A stretch of DNA of 64,000 nt from the NCBI GenBank assembly GCA_000149265.1, contig CH002893.1, forward strand, positions 180,834-244,833, given 5' to 3'. Each line of letters opens with the position of its first letter. Position 1 is the first letter of the stretch. The notes under the pieces were generated by a model. The model ran no database searches, was not told where the DNA came from, and saw only the letters and a list, made by a program, of their open reading frames with translations. Positions 47,901 to 56,686 of this stretch are shown here, piece after piece. The position numbers and the translations under genes are program-made. The DNA comes from Ciona savignyi. Lineage: Eukaryota > Chordata > Ascidiacea > Phlebobranchia > Cionidae.

Positions 47901-49659
47901 TTAGGCCATATCGTTTGCTCTTAAATAAATGTTCTATATTTATTAAATTATATCATTTTTCTTTTAAATGACGTGTTTTAACGACTGTTCGATTTGGCGT
48001 CTTTTTCTGTTCCTGTGTTGTGATTTGATTTTTTGCCATTTTTTTAATACTGGGGCAAAAATGAATAAATTAAACTAAACTAGGCAGTAGGCGTATGTTA
48101 AAACTTACAATATTAGATGCACTACTAAAGGGAGGAAAGAAAGAAAATTACTCACTAAAATTATGGAAACTAATTTTAACCCTGCCCCTAACACGAACCG
48201 ATTAATCCCAGCCCTCACGCTAACCCCAACGCAGTATTCTTTTTATTTTAGAGTGCATTTTTCCTCCTTCTCTTTTTTGGTTTTCCTCTAATAATAAGAA
48301 ACACATACTTACTCGTTCTAGCGGTTCCAGTTCTGGCACTTGGACAGTCAGAACTGATGTTAGCCATCAATAATTCGGTGACCTGCGGAGTTACTTATAT
48401 CTTAATAACTATTTAATACATGTTTTAGTAGTTACTTCGGCCAGCTCATGATGGATGTTTATCCCCGCAAATGAGAAACCAAGGTGGATAACACACAAGT
48501 CAGATCACCTCACGCCCATCGTCGGTTACTGGTGCTATTGTAGTGTATTGTGTATGTATCACACATTCCTTCAATTTGTTAAAGCTATTGACAAAATACT
48601 CTGTGTATGACGTGCAACGTCTCCTGCAGGTAATGTAGAGCCTTCACTATCGACAACCCTATCACACCCAGCACGTATATTCAAAAGTTGTAAAGCGCAA
48701 AGATACTTTATTTGCTGTTTGGCAAGAAATTAGCTCAGCGCAAACTTGCCTACGACAGTCACAATAGTATTATATTTATACCTGTTTAACGTTTGTGTTA
48801 ACACCACAGGCAAAGTATTCAAAGAAATAAATTATCACAGGCTCCCTAATAACAATCACTATATTTAAGGGCTCTATTTGTTTTTGTGGGTTTATTTCGT
48901 TAATTGCTTTACAGTCTTGCCATTTCGAAAGGTTAACATGATTGAAATAAAACACATTTTACAGTGGTACACCACTACAGTGTTATAAGATTTTTAATTT
49001 GGGTTTTAAAAATTCGACGTTTTATTATGAATATAATGCCGCAAACAAATAGAGCAATCAAAAACTACAAAGTAGTGCGTGCGGCAATAGCTACCTGACC
49101 ATGAGCATAGGATATCAGTGAAATACATTTGTTATATGGACTCCCTACATAATAACTGTACTGTTCTGTCTTTTGCCAGCCTTTGTAATCACGTCATACA
49201 CAATCTTTCGAAAACAAATAGATGTGCATTAAGAAAAGTGTGTTGGGAATGCTTTACATTAATTTAGTAGAACTCATTATTCCGCTGGGTTCAGGCACTG
49301 TGCGTTAAATGCCTTGCTCAAGGACACAACCGACTAGATAGCGACTAGTTTCGAATCTACAACCCTTCGGCTCAAAGGACCGGTATACTGCAGGGTTATT
49401 TATTGTATACTGCACAGTGTACTATAACATATGCTTGCGTATACCTCCAGCATATAAAGGTATTGTGCCGAATGTGTAAGAATTACAAACAATCTCTTTA
49501 ACTAGCCAATCGGTTGGAATAGAAAATTAACTTAAACACAAGACTTACCGGCAGCTGTAAATTGGACAGCAGTTCTTCACAGTCAGAACCGCACGAAACG
49601 TTCAAAGAGTCTGTATCACCACGACTGTATATGCTGTCATTTTCCTGACGAGATGTCAT
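44902..49659 (-). CDS. Unrecognised 268-residue acidic protein with an AKAP-type anchoring helix, 5 exons
   Basis: Exons in transcript order: 49549-49659, 48313-48382, 47554-47862, 47109-47345, 44902-44981. All borders are GT..AG, and phases 0, 1, 1, 1 agree up to a stop at 44902. I do not recognise the family. Residues 1-60 are Ser/Asp-rich with paired SCGSDCEELL and SSDCPS motifs. Residues 79-114 are basic (KSVSFDANGSPKGSPL, then TYRKTPHKD). Residues 117-134 (SIDEISNRIVQKAIRVGV) and 179-194 (VSRFVDDLLRDVIGKI) look like amphipathic helices. The second fits the hydrophobic spacing of PKA regulatory-subunit binding helices. The C terminus is SLEWDSYECYRPIGSFIS. A role as a PKA anchor is inference only. 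It is tail-to-tail with ATG9 and head-to-head with the gene starting at 50054. Confidence 0.65.
45012..45240 (-). repeat. Two tandem SINE-B copies
   Basis: Copies at 45012-45117 and 45130-45240, both on the minus strand. Each starts GGTTCGAACCCATG (box B side) and ends GGTTAATA or GTTAACC ... GGCCACACGACYGTACA. They lie in the last intron of the minus-strand gene. Confidence 0.85.
45333..46263. mobile_element. TTAA-flanked piggyBac-like non-autonomous element, 931 bp with the TTAA copies
   Basis: Left border TTAACTCTTTCCGTCCC; the right border reads, on the other strand, TTAACTCTTTTACTCCCGGC. Both ends thus start TTAA plus CTCTTT, as expected for piggyBac-type target choice and inverted ends. 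Just inside the left end is the hairpin CCAACTCG ... CGAGTTGG. The interior is AT-rich, with only short open frames (45446-45742, 45687-45971) showing no transposase motif. Confidence 0.7.
46433..46660 (+). repeat. SINE-B copy split by a LINE-like 3' tail
   Basis: The left SINE-B half (GTCGTGTGGCCGAATGGTTA to CATCATGAGTTC) and right half (GGAATTTGGCACGGTAAAAA) are separated by about 110 bp. The insert ends AAATAAAATATGTTTGATTG plus ATTGAT. Such short-repeat tails are typical of truncated LINE insertions. A short AGTTC is found at both junctions. Confidence 0.6.
46815..47100 (-). repeat. SINE-A copy starting 8 bp inside the intron after exon 4 of the minus-strand gene
   Basis: In the same orientation as the gene, the head CCGGTTAGTCTGGTGGTTTA begins eight bases after the donor GTATGG (47108-47103). 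The body and tail are intact to GGATAGAATATTCATG at the other end. Confidence 0.85.
47433..47553. mobile_element. Half copy of the hAT-like MITE, abutting exon 3 of the minus-strand gene
   Basis: The outer end, CAGGGGTCGGCAACCTGCGG, is intact. The inner part stops at the family block read on the minus strand as GTTTTTCTGTTTGTTTCACT, exactly where I place the exon 3 donor. Confidence 0.7.
48122..48295. mobile_element. GGGCAACACTAAAA MITE copy, diverged
   Basis: ACTAAAGGGAGGAAAGAAAG at the left, CCTAACACGAACCGATTAAT in the reverse-orientation core, and TCCTCCTTCTCTTTTTTGGT at the right. It lies 17 bp beyond exon 2 of the minus-strand gene, in intron 2. Confidence 0.7.
48447..48586 (-). repeat. 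Partial SINE-A copy
   Basis: Tail-side half only: GTTTATCCCCGCAAATGAGA, AGTCAGATCACCTCACGCCC and ATTGTAGTGTATTGTGTATG. The tRNA-like head is missing. Confidence 0.75.
49261..49383 (-). repeat. Partial SINE-A copy (head side)
   Basis: AGAACTCATTATTCCGCTGG, AAATGCCTTGCTCAAGGACA and GAATCTACAACCCTTCGGCT are present; the tail side is missing. It lies in intron 1 of the minus-strand gene. It may be the missing half of the copy at 48447-48586. Confidence 0.75.
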
Positions 49660-50053
49660 ATTAAACTAAAATTACAACAGACCGACTAGTGAAACTAAAT
49701 ACTTAAATACCGTAGACGTGGTCTAGGCTAAAATTTAGACAGGCAGATAACTAAAAAGGCGAAAATATCCCCTAAACTTACTACTATGTATTTATCTTTC
49801 CTGCCAATACCACAGCACGAGAAGCATGTAAACCTTCTTCGTTTGGTCGACATAATTTCAATCCTCTATATAAAACAAGCAAAACAGATCAAAATTTTTC
49901 AACAAAAACAAAAAAACTTTCATTTTTTGAATTTTCAATACATGAGTCATATTTGTTTAGGATTGTGTGGTAACAAAAGAAAACAATGAGTTTGAAAAGG
50001 ATTAATATTTTAACCTCGCATAGATATTTTGCAAGTATGTTGCTAATAGGGAT
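49660..50053. promoter_or_regulatory. Divergent promoter interval between two unrecognised genes
   Basis: The start codons of the minus-strand gene (49659) and the plus-strand gene (50054) face away from each other across 394 bp. No repeat interrupts the interval, in contrast to the dense repeats on either side. A shared bidirectional promoter is inferred; no specific factor site is claimed. Confidence 0.4.
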
Positions 50054-53000
50054 ATGGATAACGACAAAGAGTTCAGACAAGCTCGCCTTGCGAAATATAC
50101 CGGTGATTTTCCCTTGGCCGGTTCAATTTCATCACAGTCCGAGGGGTCATTTGCGGGGATTGGACCGAGGAAAAATTCGTTCGAAAAAGTAAATTCGTGG
50201 CTGTGTGGAGGAAACAATCCTCAGTAAGTAAAGTTCTAATTACCTAGCCTACTAACCTGTGCAGAATGTGTAGTTGAATGGCTTACCAACCTATATGGTG
50301 CTGTATCCACAGAAAGTGCGAGAAAACCTGTACCGAAGAAGGAAAGTTTCTGGATTGGGTATTGGAATATGATTACCCTCCAATTCCAAACAAAATTCAG
50401 GTAAAGTATTTCAGTTGTATTTAATACTTTGTCATTTATTATGTACCGGTTCTTTGTTTGGGCTAACGTTATACTATGTTTCACTATTACAAGCTTTAAA
50501 TTTTGAGAAGTTCTTATACACCCTAATCTACAACACTATTAATGAAGCGATTTTAATTGCAAAACAAGTTTATATGCTCAGAGCCTTCTCTCGTACGGTG
50601 AGTATTCGCTCTTCAAGAAATGGAAGGTCCTCGTTGAAGGAGACTTTGTTTCTCTGACGTCATCAAATGAACAGAACAAAAACTCTCGGAGGTGGGCGCA
50701 GCGACATCACGCGGAGGTTTTTAGTTACTTATGTAAAGTCATATACTGACTCGTGTTGGCGTATATAGGCTTATAAATGTACACAGAAGCATTTTTATGG
50801 TAATCGCAGCTAATTCGCTATAAGTGTGTTAGAGAAATATTTTATAAACGTACGGTCGTGTAGCCAAGTGGTTAACGCGACCGATACATATACCTACATA
50901 CAAAAAACGATCCTGGCAACAAGCCTATCATAGTTTTAAATGCGTCCCTTTTGGTTGGCTTACAATTTAATATATTCCTCTAAATATAAGGTGTGAAGTT
51001 GTTTTTTTCGCAAGTATAAATACCTACCACAAAATCCGTTTGCCATTTAACGTTCAGTTTAAAGGGAAAGGAAAACGAAACTCTGCCCACTTTTTGTAGG
51101 CATAGTTATTGATAATCACCCTATGTTGTTTAAGGGTAGGATACGATGTTCATATTTATCCCCTGAAAGTTAAACAAGACAATTTGGTTAATTCACTTTT
51201 TGAGATTAGATATAGCCTGTGTTTAGTATTAGGACGCATTTAAAAGGGAACCAAAAAGGCGTAAAATAATTCTAATGTGATAGCGCAGTACGCAGCAACT
51301 GCGAACAACAGGTGAATTATAGCATGTCATTTACTGTACTGTTCTTATTTTACAATTAATTACATGTTAACATATAGGATAGGACAGGTTATTCATGCTT
51401 ATCCCCGTGAATGGGAAAACCAAGGGGGTTAACACACGGGCAATCGTCAAATCACCTCGCGCATACCGTGGGTTACCGGAGCTATTGCAGCGTGTTGTGT
51501 ATGATTGAGACGTAACTGAAGTTGGTAGAACCGATCATTCCGCTGGGTTCCTTTGATGTACGTTAAGTGCCTGGTCCCCAAAAATACCACATAAGTAGCG
51601 TCTAGTTTCGAATCTACAACCCTTCGGATAACAGGCGACTCACTAATTCACCAAGCTAATCGGACGGTATAACTCACACGTTTCTTTACAATATGTAATC
51701 ATAATTAATTGGTTTCAACATCGCAAGTTCTTAAAACAACTTAAATTAGTATCGTATAACATATAACAACTATTTATCAGGAAAGTAGGTCTACATGAAA
51801 TTCGCACCCTTGCTTTGACCAAGAACTGGTTAGTGATCTGCAATATGCGTCGCCTGTACCAAGCAGAGCGTGACGGGGTTGTTCCCGCTGGAATATCACT
51901 GGATATCCGTCGCTTGGTGCCGCTAAAGTACCTCAGAGTGTTCGTGTCACGCCCTGCACAGAGAGTAATAGGCAAGTTTACATGGTTTATGTATATTAAT
52001 GAGTACGCGCAACATAGGCTTATATTTAATGTATTACATACTGAGATCCTGGTTTATGTTTATTAATGATCACGTTTGCACAAGGTAGACTTATATTTAA
52101 TCTATTACATACTATAAAGGTGTTCACAAATTAGTGATACAACTTTATGGTAGCGTAGTACCCTTAGCCCAACCGTTAGATCGTCCGCTTTCGGCCGAAA
52201 GGTGGTGGAATCAAAACCAACCGCTATCTAAATAGTTTGCGTCCTTGAGCAAGCAACTTGACAGACATCGCATGTGCCTAATGAATTATTGGATTAAACC
52301 AAAATAGCAGTTGTGTCTTGGTCACGCATACACACTAAAATATTCTGGTGACATGACATCGTGCTCGGGTAATGTATTGTTTGCCCGTGTGATAATACCC
52401 CACACGTCGATAAAGAATGAATATATTATCCCGTACCACTTTAAGGAGGCGTTTAACTAAGTATTGTTCTATCTCTCCAATGCAGTCTTACTTCACAGGA
52501 AGGGCTGTCTTACAAAATCCTAGCTGAGGCCTTATTTTTACACAACTTAAAATTGAAGCTGGGACCTGCAACCTAAAATAAAAGACTTCCAGATTTTAGC
52601 CATAAATTTCGAGCTGATACACCACCGAGCTAGCGACCAGTTTCGAATCTGCAACCTTTTGGTTGAAAGGCGACGCACCAACCCACCAAGCTATAAAACA
52701 TATAAACTTACACACTTTGCCTGATAAGATTGGTTCCATACGTTGTGTAAGTAGATTGATTTATACTAAGCAGAGCGAAGTTTTGTAAGGTTAATTAAAC
52801 ATGAAGAAAGATAAGTTGTGTCTTGTTGAAACAGGAGGGTCTAGCATCGTTCGTTACAAATCCATATTCTCCAACGATTCAAAGTAAGTAAATAGTTTAA
52901 CGGGATCCATCCACTGCCAGGCATACAGAACCAGGGAGGACTCACCAAGGAGTATCAGCTGATCGAACGTCCCCATCCCGGTGCGGATGACCCTTTTATG

Positions 53001-53112
53001 ACGTGGCGCAATGTCATTGGTTCGATGCAGCCACGTCACGATGACGACACACTTTTCGTCACACTTCAAATGTTTGAAAGATGGTCACGTCAGCACCGTT
53101 GCAGGTTGGCGA
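50054..53112 (+). CDS. Unrecognised plus-strand gene, at least 6 exons, 3' end unresolved
   Basis: Proposed exons: 50054-50223, 50313-50400, 50508-50597, 51824-51964, 52835-52883 and 52921-53112, giving about 243 residues in one continuous frame. The N terminus is MDNDKEFRQARLAKYTGDF; later blocks are GKFLDWVLEYDYPPIPNK, NTINEAILIAKQVYMLRAFS, DIRRLVPLKYLRVFVSRP and ERPHPGADDPFMTWRNVIGS. I recognise no family. A possible last exon at 54803-54834 fits the phase and would end SDKLGYSILR, for 253 residues in total, but this is weak. The acceptors at 50508 and 51824 are non-canonical-looking (GAG, AAG) and are the least certain points. The intron between the last two exons listed is only 37 bp. 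Confidence 0.55.
50851..50938 (+). repeat. SINE-B copy
   Basis: TACGGTCGTGTAGCCAAGTG, GTTAACGCGACCGATACATA and CAACAAGCCTATCATAG; the box B end is decayed. It lies in an intron of the plus-strand gene. Confidence 0.8.
51376..51667 (-). repeat. SINE-A copy
   Basis: A full-length copy from ATAGGATAGGACAGGTTATT through AACCAAGGGGGTTAACACAC and TACCGTGGGTTACCGGAGCT to the head CACCAAGCTAATCGG. Confidence 0.85.
52168..52432 (+). repeat. SINE-A copy, diverged
   Basis: Head CCAACCGTTAGATCGTCCGC, GGCCGAAAGGTGGTGGAATC, CTTGAGCAAGCAACTTGACA and GATAAAGAATGAATATATTA. It lies in the intron before the exon at 52835. Confidence 0.75.
52625..52692 (-). repeat. SINE-A head fragment
   Basis: AGCTAGCGACCAGTTTCGAA, CTGCAACCTTTTGGTTGAAA and GGCGACGCACCAACCCACCA: only the tRNA-like head is kept. 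Confidence 0.75.
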
Positions 53113-53165
53113 GTAACATGTTCGCGTATTTTCTTAAAACTAGAATATTTATCAAAATGGGACAG

Positions 53166-53371
53166 AATAGGATACACTTCGCGCCCACCGTCGAGTTGCT
53201 GGAGCTATTACAAAGATTTGTGTATGTCTTAGATTTAGTAGAACTCATCATTTCACCGAGTTCAGGCAATGTCTGTTATATGCCTTGCCCACTTACACAA
53301 CCGACCAACTAGCGACCAATTTCAAGCCCGCAACCTTTCTATTGAAAGGCGACGCTAATCCACCAAGCCAA
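53166..53371 (-). repeat. SINE-A copy lacking the tail
   Basis: It starts at GGATACACTTCGCGCCCACC, about 50 bp after the last confident exon of the plus-strand gene, and runs to AATCCACCAAGCCAATT. The tail quarter is absent. Confidence 0.8.
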
Positions 53372-53589
53372 TTTGTTGGAATTAATCTACGATAATGATT
53401 TTGCGAGATTTTATTGCTACTTTTAAACTGGTAACGTCGTATGTACAAGCTTTTTTGGACCACGGCTAATCGCCTGACACAAATAGCTGCAACGTAAATT
53501 AAGGCAGAATTAAGGTACTGTTACATAAGTACGGCCCTGGTCAATTTGGTGATTGGTTTATTTAACCTATACCCAAATTATATAAAATA

Positions 53590-53890
53590 TTCAACAAACA
53601 CTGCATTAGCTCCAACAACCCGACACCAATGACCAGGTATTAAGGTAATCCTACTATTGCCCTGTAATTGTAGTTGTCCCAAATATGGTAAAATCATGAA
53701 TTAGTCTATTCTCTCATTCAATTTTTCGTAAGCAAGGTGGATGTTTTATTGACCTAGGGAACTATTGGGTTGCAGAGAAACTGTAGTAATGTCTCCATCA
53801 TATCTATACACTTTAATAATTACGGCAATCCTAGCGTAATCTGACGATTGCCTTTGTAACCCCCCCCCACGTTTTCAGATCCACGTCCTA
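53590..53890 (+). repeat. Scattered SINE-A fragments
   Basis: ACACTGCATTAGCTCCAACA at about 53598 and GCGTAATCTGACGATTGCCT at about 53834 match interior and tail parts of SINE-A on the plus strand. The intervening sequence is not clearly SINE. Confidence 0.5.
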
Positions 53891-54191
53891 TCTGTTTTTC
53901 AACATTTCGTAAATTAGTTTGGTAAATTGTAATGTTTTTTAAAACAAAAAATATATATAAGTAATTCTGTCACAGCCGTTCAGATACCTAATTTATTAAA
54001 ATAGGAATCAATGAAAGAGATATTGGTTGATGTTTGCATATAACCAAATATTACTCTCCAATCGATATGGGTCAAACAGAGTCTAGGTCACGTTGGCCTA
54101 GATAAATTGCCGTGTGTGTGTGTTTGCGCCAGGCACTTAATACACGGTTAGTAAACCCAGCTTAGTTTAAAAGGTTAAAGGACTAGGAATA

Positions 54192-54467
54192 TAGGATATT
54201 CATGTTTATCCCCGTGAACGGGAAAAACAAGGGGGTTAACACACGGGCAATCGTCAGATCACCTCGCGCTCACCGTCGGGTTACTGGAGCTATTGCAGTA
54301 TGTTGTGTAGGATTCACACGTTCCTTCAATTTGGTAGAACCCATTAATCCGCTGGGTTCAGGCAATGTCCGTTTAATGCCTTGCCCAAGGACACAATCGA
54401 CTAGCTAGCGACCAACCCGTTGGTTGAAAGGCGTCGCACAAACCACCAGATTAACCGGTCGGGTTAA
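54192..54467 (-). repeat. SINE-A copy, near-consensus
   Basis: ATAGGATATTCATGTTTATC, CCCGTGAACGGGAAAAACAA, CGCTCACCGTCGGGTTACTG, GTAGAACCCATTAATCCGCT, CCTTGCCCAAGGACACAATC and head AACCACCAGATTAACCGGTC. About 10 bp near the box B region are missing. Confidence 0.9.
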
Positions 54468-54670
54468 AGAAAATCTCAATTGAACACAACACACAGCCAA
54501 AACACTTAATCGTTCAAAACAGAGTCTCCGTTGGGTTTAATCACCTAATACAATATTTAAGGATAGAAAAGGATAGAATAGTTTACCACCGGGAACTTGG
54601 CTGAGGGCACTTTACATTTGGACAAATATCTGTCAGTTTTGGACTACTTAGTTTTTTTTGTTTTTTTTAA

Positions 54671-54778
54671 GCAAGGTTTGAACGCATGATAGGCTCAGCC
54701 CAAAAACCGATGTTTTTTATAATATATAAATGCGTATATAATGTCGGTTGCGTTAACCTTTCGACCACACGACCGTAC
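54671..54778 (-). repeat. SINE-B copy
   Basis: GCAAGGTTTGAACGCATGAT, AGGCTCAGCCCAAAAACCGA and GCGTTAACCTTTCGACCACA, followed by CGACCGTAC. It is a diverged copy on the minus strand. Confidence 0.8.
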
Positions 54779-54825
54779 AACACATAAGTTTTCCCACCCC
54801 AGGTGATAAACTTGGGTATTCTATT

Positions 54826-55029
54826 CTACGTTAACAATACCGGAAAACTAGCCATAAAAGGACCTATTTCTCTCACCAAACTAGCCCTTTTCCTGTACGT
54901 TGTATTCGCGAATTGATTAAAGCAAATTTCGTTGACGTGATCTATTTTAATGTTTACGGTTGTAAAGTATGGTTGGATACCGATATTCTGCCCGTATTCC
55001 AGCAACCGATAGAGCGTTTTTATAGCCAT
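54826..55029 (-). other. Possible first coding exon of another minus-strand gene (weak)
   Basis: From an ATG at 55029 with good context (AAACAATGGCT), an open frame reads MAIKTLYRLLEYGQNIGIQP and on to TTYRKRASL. There it meets a donor-like GTGAGAG in phase 0; the frame itself continues to 54826. I find no matching second exon and no family. It would run antisense to the possible last exon of the 50054 gene. It may be chance. Confidence 0.25.
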
Positions 55030-55594
55030 TGTTTTCCCACACAGACGAACACGGGTTATAAATAGGACATACAGTTATTGTCATTATATTTCTATATCGC
55101 TTTTTCGAACAGTTCAATATGTAAGTAATTAGTCCGGTAAGGATTTTGTATATTATGTATACGTGGGTGTATGTGTATTAGCAATTGGGCATAGACTATT
55201 TTTTGTGGATTTATTGGGCGGTAGGTTCAAAATATATCACTTTCGTTTTGTTGTCTGTCACAGGTCATACGTTTATACCCCAAAGAGGCTTCAGTTGACA
55301 GTTGACTATAACCCTAAATGATAAGAGTCGTTGTTATCATACTTTTAAAATCGCATGTTATTTGTTGTTATGGTTTTTCTTGATTTTCGGATAAGTGCTT
55401 ATAGGTTTTAAAAAAGTAAAACGAGTGCCGCGGTGGCGTGTTATTCAGTTTGTTATAATATTTGGGTGATACCCGAGTTATTCTTGCGATTCGAAAATGA
55501 GAATTGATTCTCGATATAAAAGGTGTTTTGTTATATTGAATTCTCGAAAAAAAAAACTGTACGTCGGTGATGGTACGAGCGCAAGAACAAACCT

Positions 55595-55735
55595 AGTTAT
55601 TCGCGCCAGTACCGATCAAACCTTGTTATCGGCGACGGTACTGATTAAACCTTGTTATATACGCGCTCGTGCCGATGAAATCTTGTTATCCGCGCCAGTA
55701 TCACTTAAACCTTAGTATCCGCGCCAGTGCACTTT
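55595..55735. repeat. About 29-bp minisatellite with CGCGCCAGTACCGAT units
   Basis: CCTTGTTATCGGCGACGGTA, ACCTTGTTATATACGCGCTC and ATCTTGTTATCCGCGCCAGT show that about five diverged units repeat. It is more GC-rich than its surroundings. Confidence 0.8.
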
Positions 55736-56686
55736 TCTAAGGGGGCCGACTTATACGAATGGCTGCATCCAACGTTCTACGCACATGGTGAATATTGGAC
55801 TCATTCAGCATAATTGTAGCATTGCGCAATAGCCTGTGGCAGCCCTGCAGCAATCAGCAGTCCTTCCGTTTCACGATCCTATCTTCCGGCGTGCAAACGA
55901 ACTGAGTTTTGATTGAATATCTCGTGGTGCAATGGTGTGCTGTTTACCATAGCCGCCTTGGTGGCGCAATGTTGTATTTTTAGGCTTTTTTGGTACAGGC
56001 AAACAAAAACAACGGATATTAGACGTGTCAGACTCGTCTGTGGTAGCAATTATTTTCTATTTGCGTGTTATTGTGCGGTTATATATCGAGGTCTGTCGTC
56101 TAGCCGCTTCCTAAATTGAGTATTAAATACTAGTTTATTCCAATGTCAGACAGCCAATTAGTGAAGTAGGAAAATAACGATTTTGTGTTCGTACCAACCG
56201 TGCCAAGGATAGAAGCTTGTGAGCAAAATTTTATTGAACCTTTTTGCCCTCTGCCTGCGTACCAGGGCATGATTATGACGTAACACACCGCCTTGTTATG
56301 ATAATTAACCGGTATTACGCGCATAAACGACGTAAACACACAAAATGATGCCTTTGCCTAATTACCACCTGACATACACAATAAGGTATAACGATAGGTT
56401 ATGTTACGATAATGTATCCAAGTTTCTTAATCGTGAAATCCACTACTCAGTCATATATATATATAAGAGTTAGATACCACAATTCAAACAGATAAAGTTT
56501 GTCGATTTGGCAGAATAAAGACAGCAAAGTTTTTCAGGCTTTTGCTTTATAAATTGGCTTTATTGTATTTATTTTATTCTCTCTCCACAATAGACAGTAG
56601 GAATTCTATTGTTTGTTCACTTGATTGTCCGGTTATCGTATTGATTAGTTATACCGGTAGTGTGTTTGTTGTTTTGCTACATCACA
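55736..56686. other. Gap before the right-edge gene
   Basis: I see no exon I can support. There is a short (AT)n run at 56454-56464. An in-frame stop just upstream (ending near 56659) closes the frame of the following gene, so its ATG at 56687 is a reasonable start. Confidence 0.5.

Noticed and set aside
51824-51964. Resemblance of LDIRRLVPLKYLRVFV to the LTRLLPLKFVRISV block of FAM71/GARIN proteins
   Set aside because: Only one short block agrees and flanking exons do not continue the match, so no family name is given.
52921-53112. Resemblance of PHPGADDPFMTW to the PxPGxxxxPxMTWG block of ESS2/DGCR14
   Set aside because: The surrounding exons share nothing with ESS2, which is strongly conserved in animals, and the following TP-rich motif is absent. 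I treat it as coincidence.
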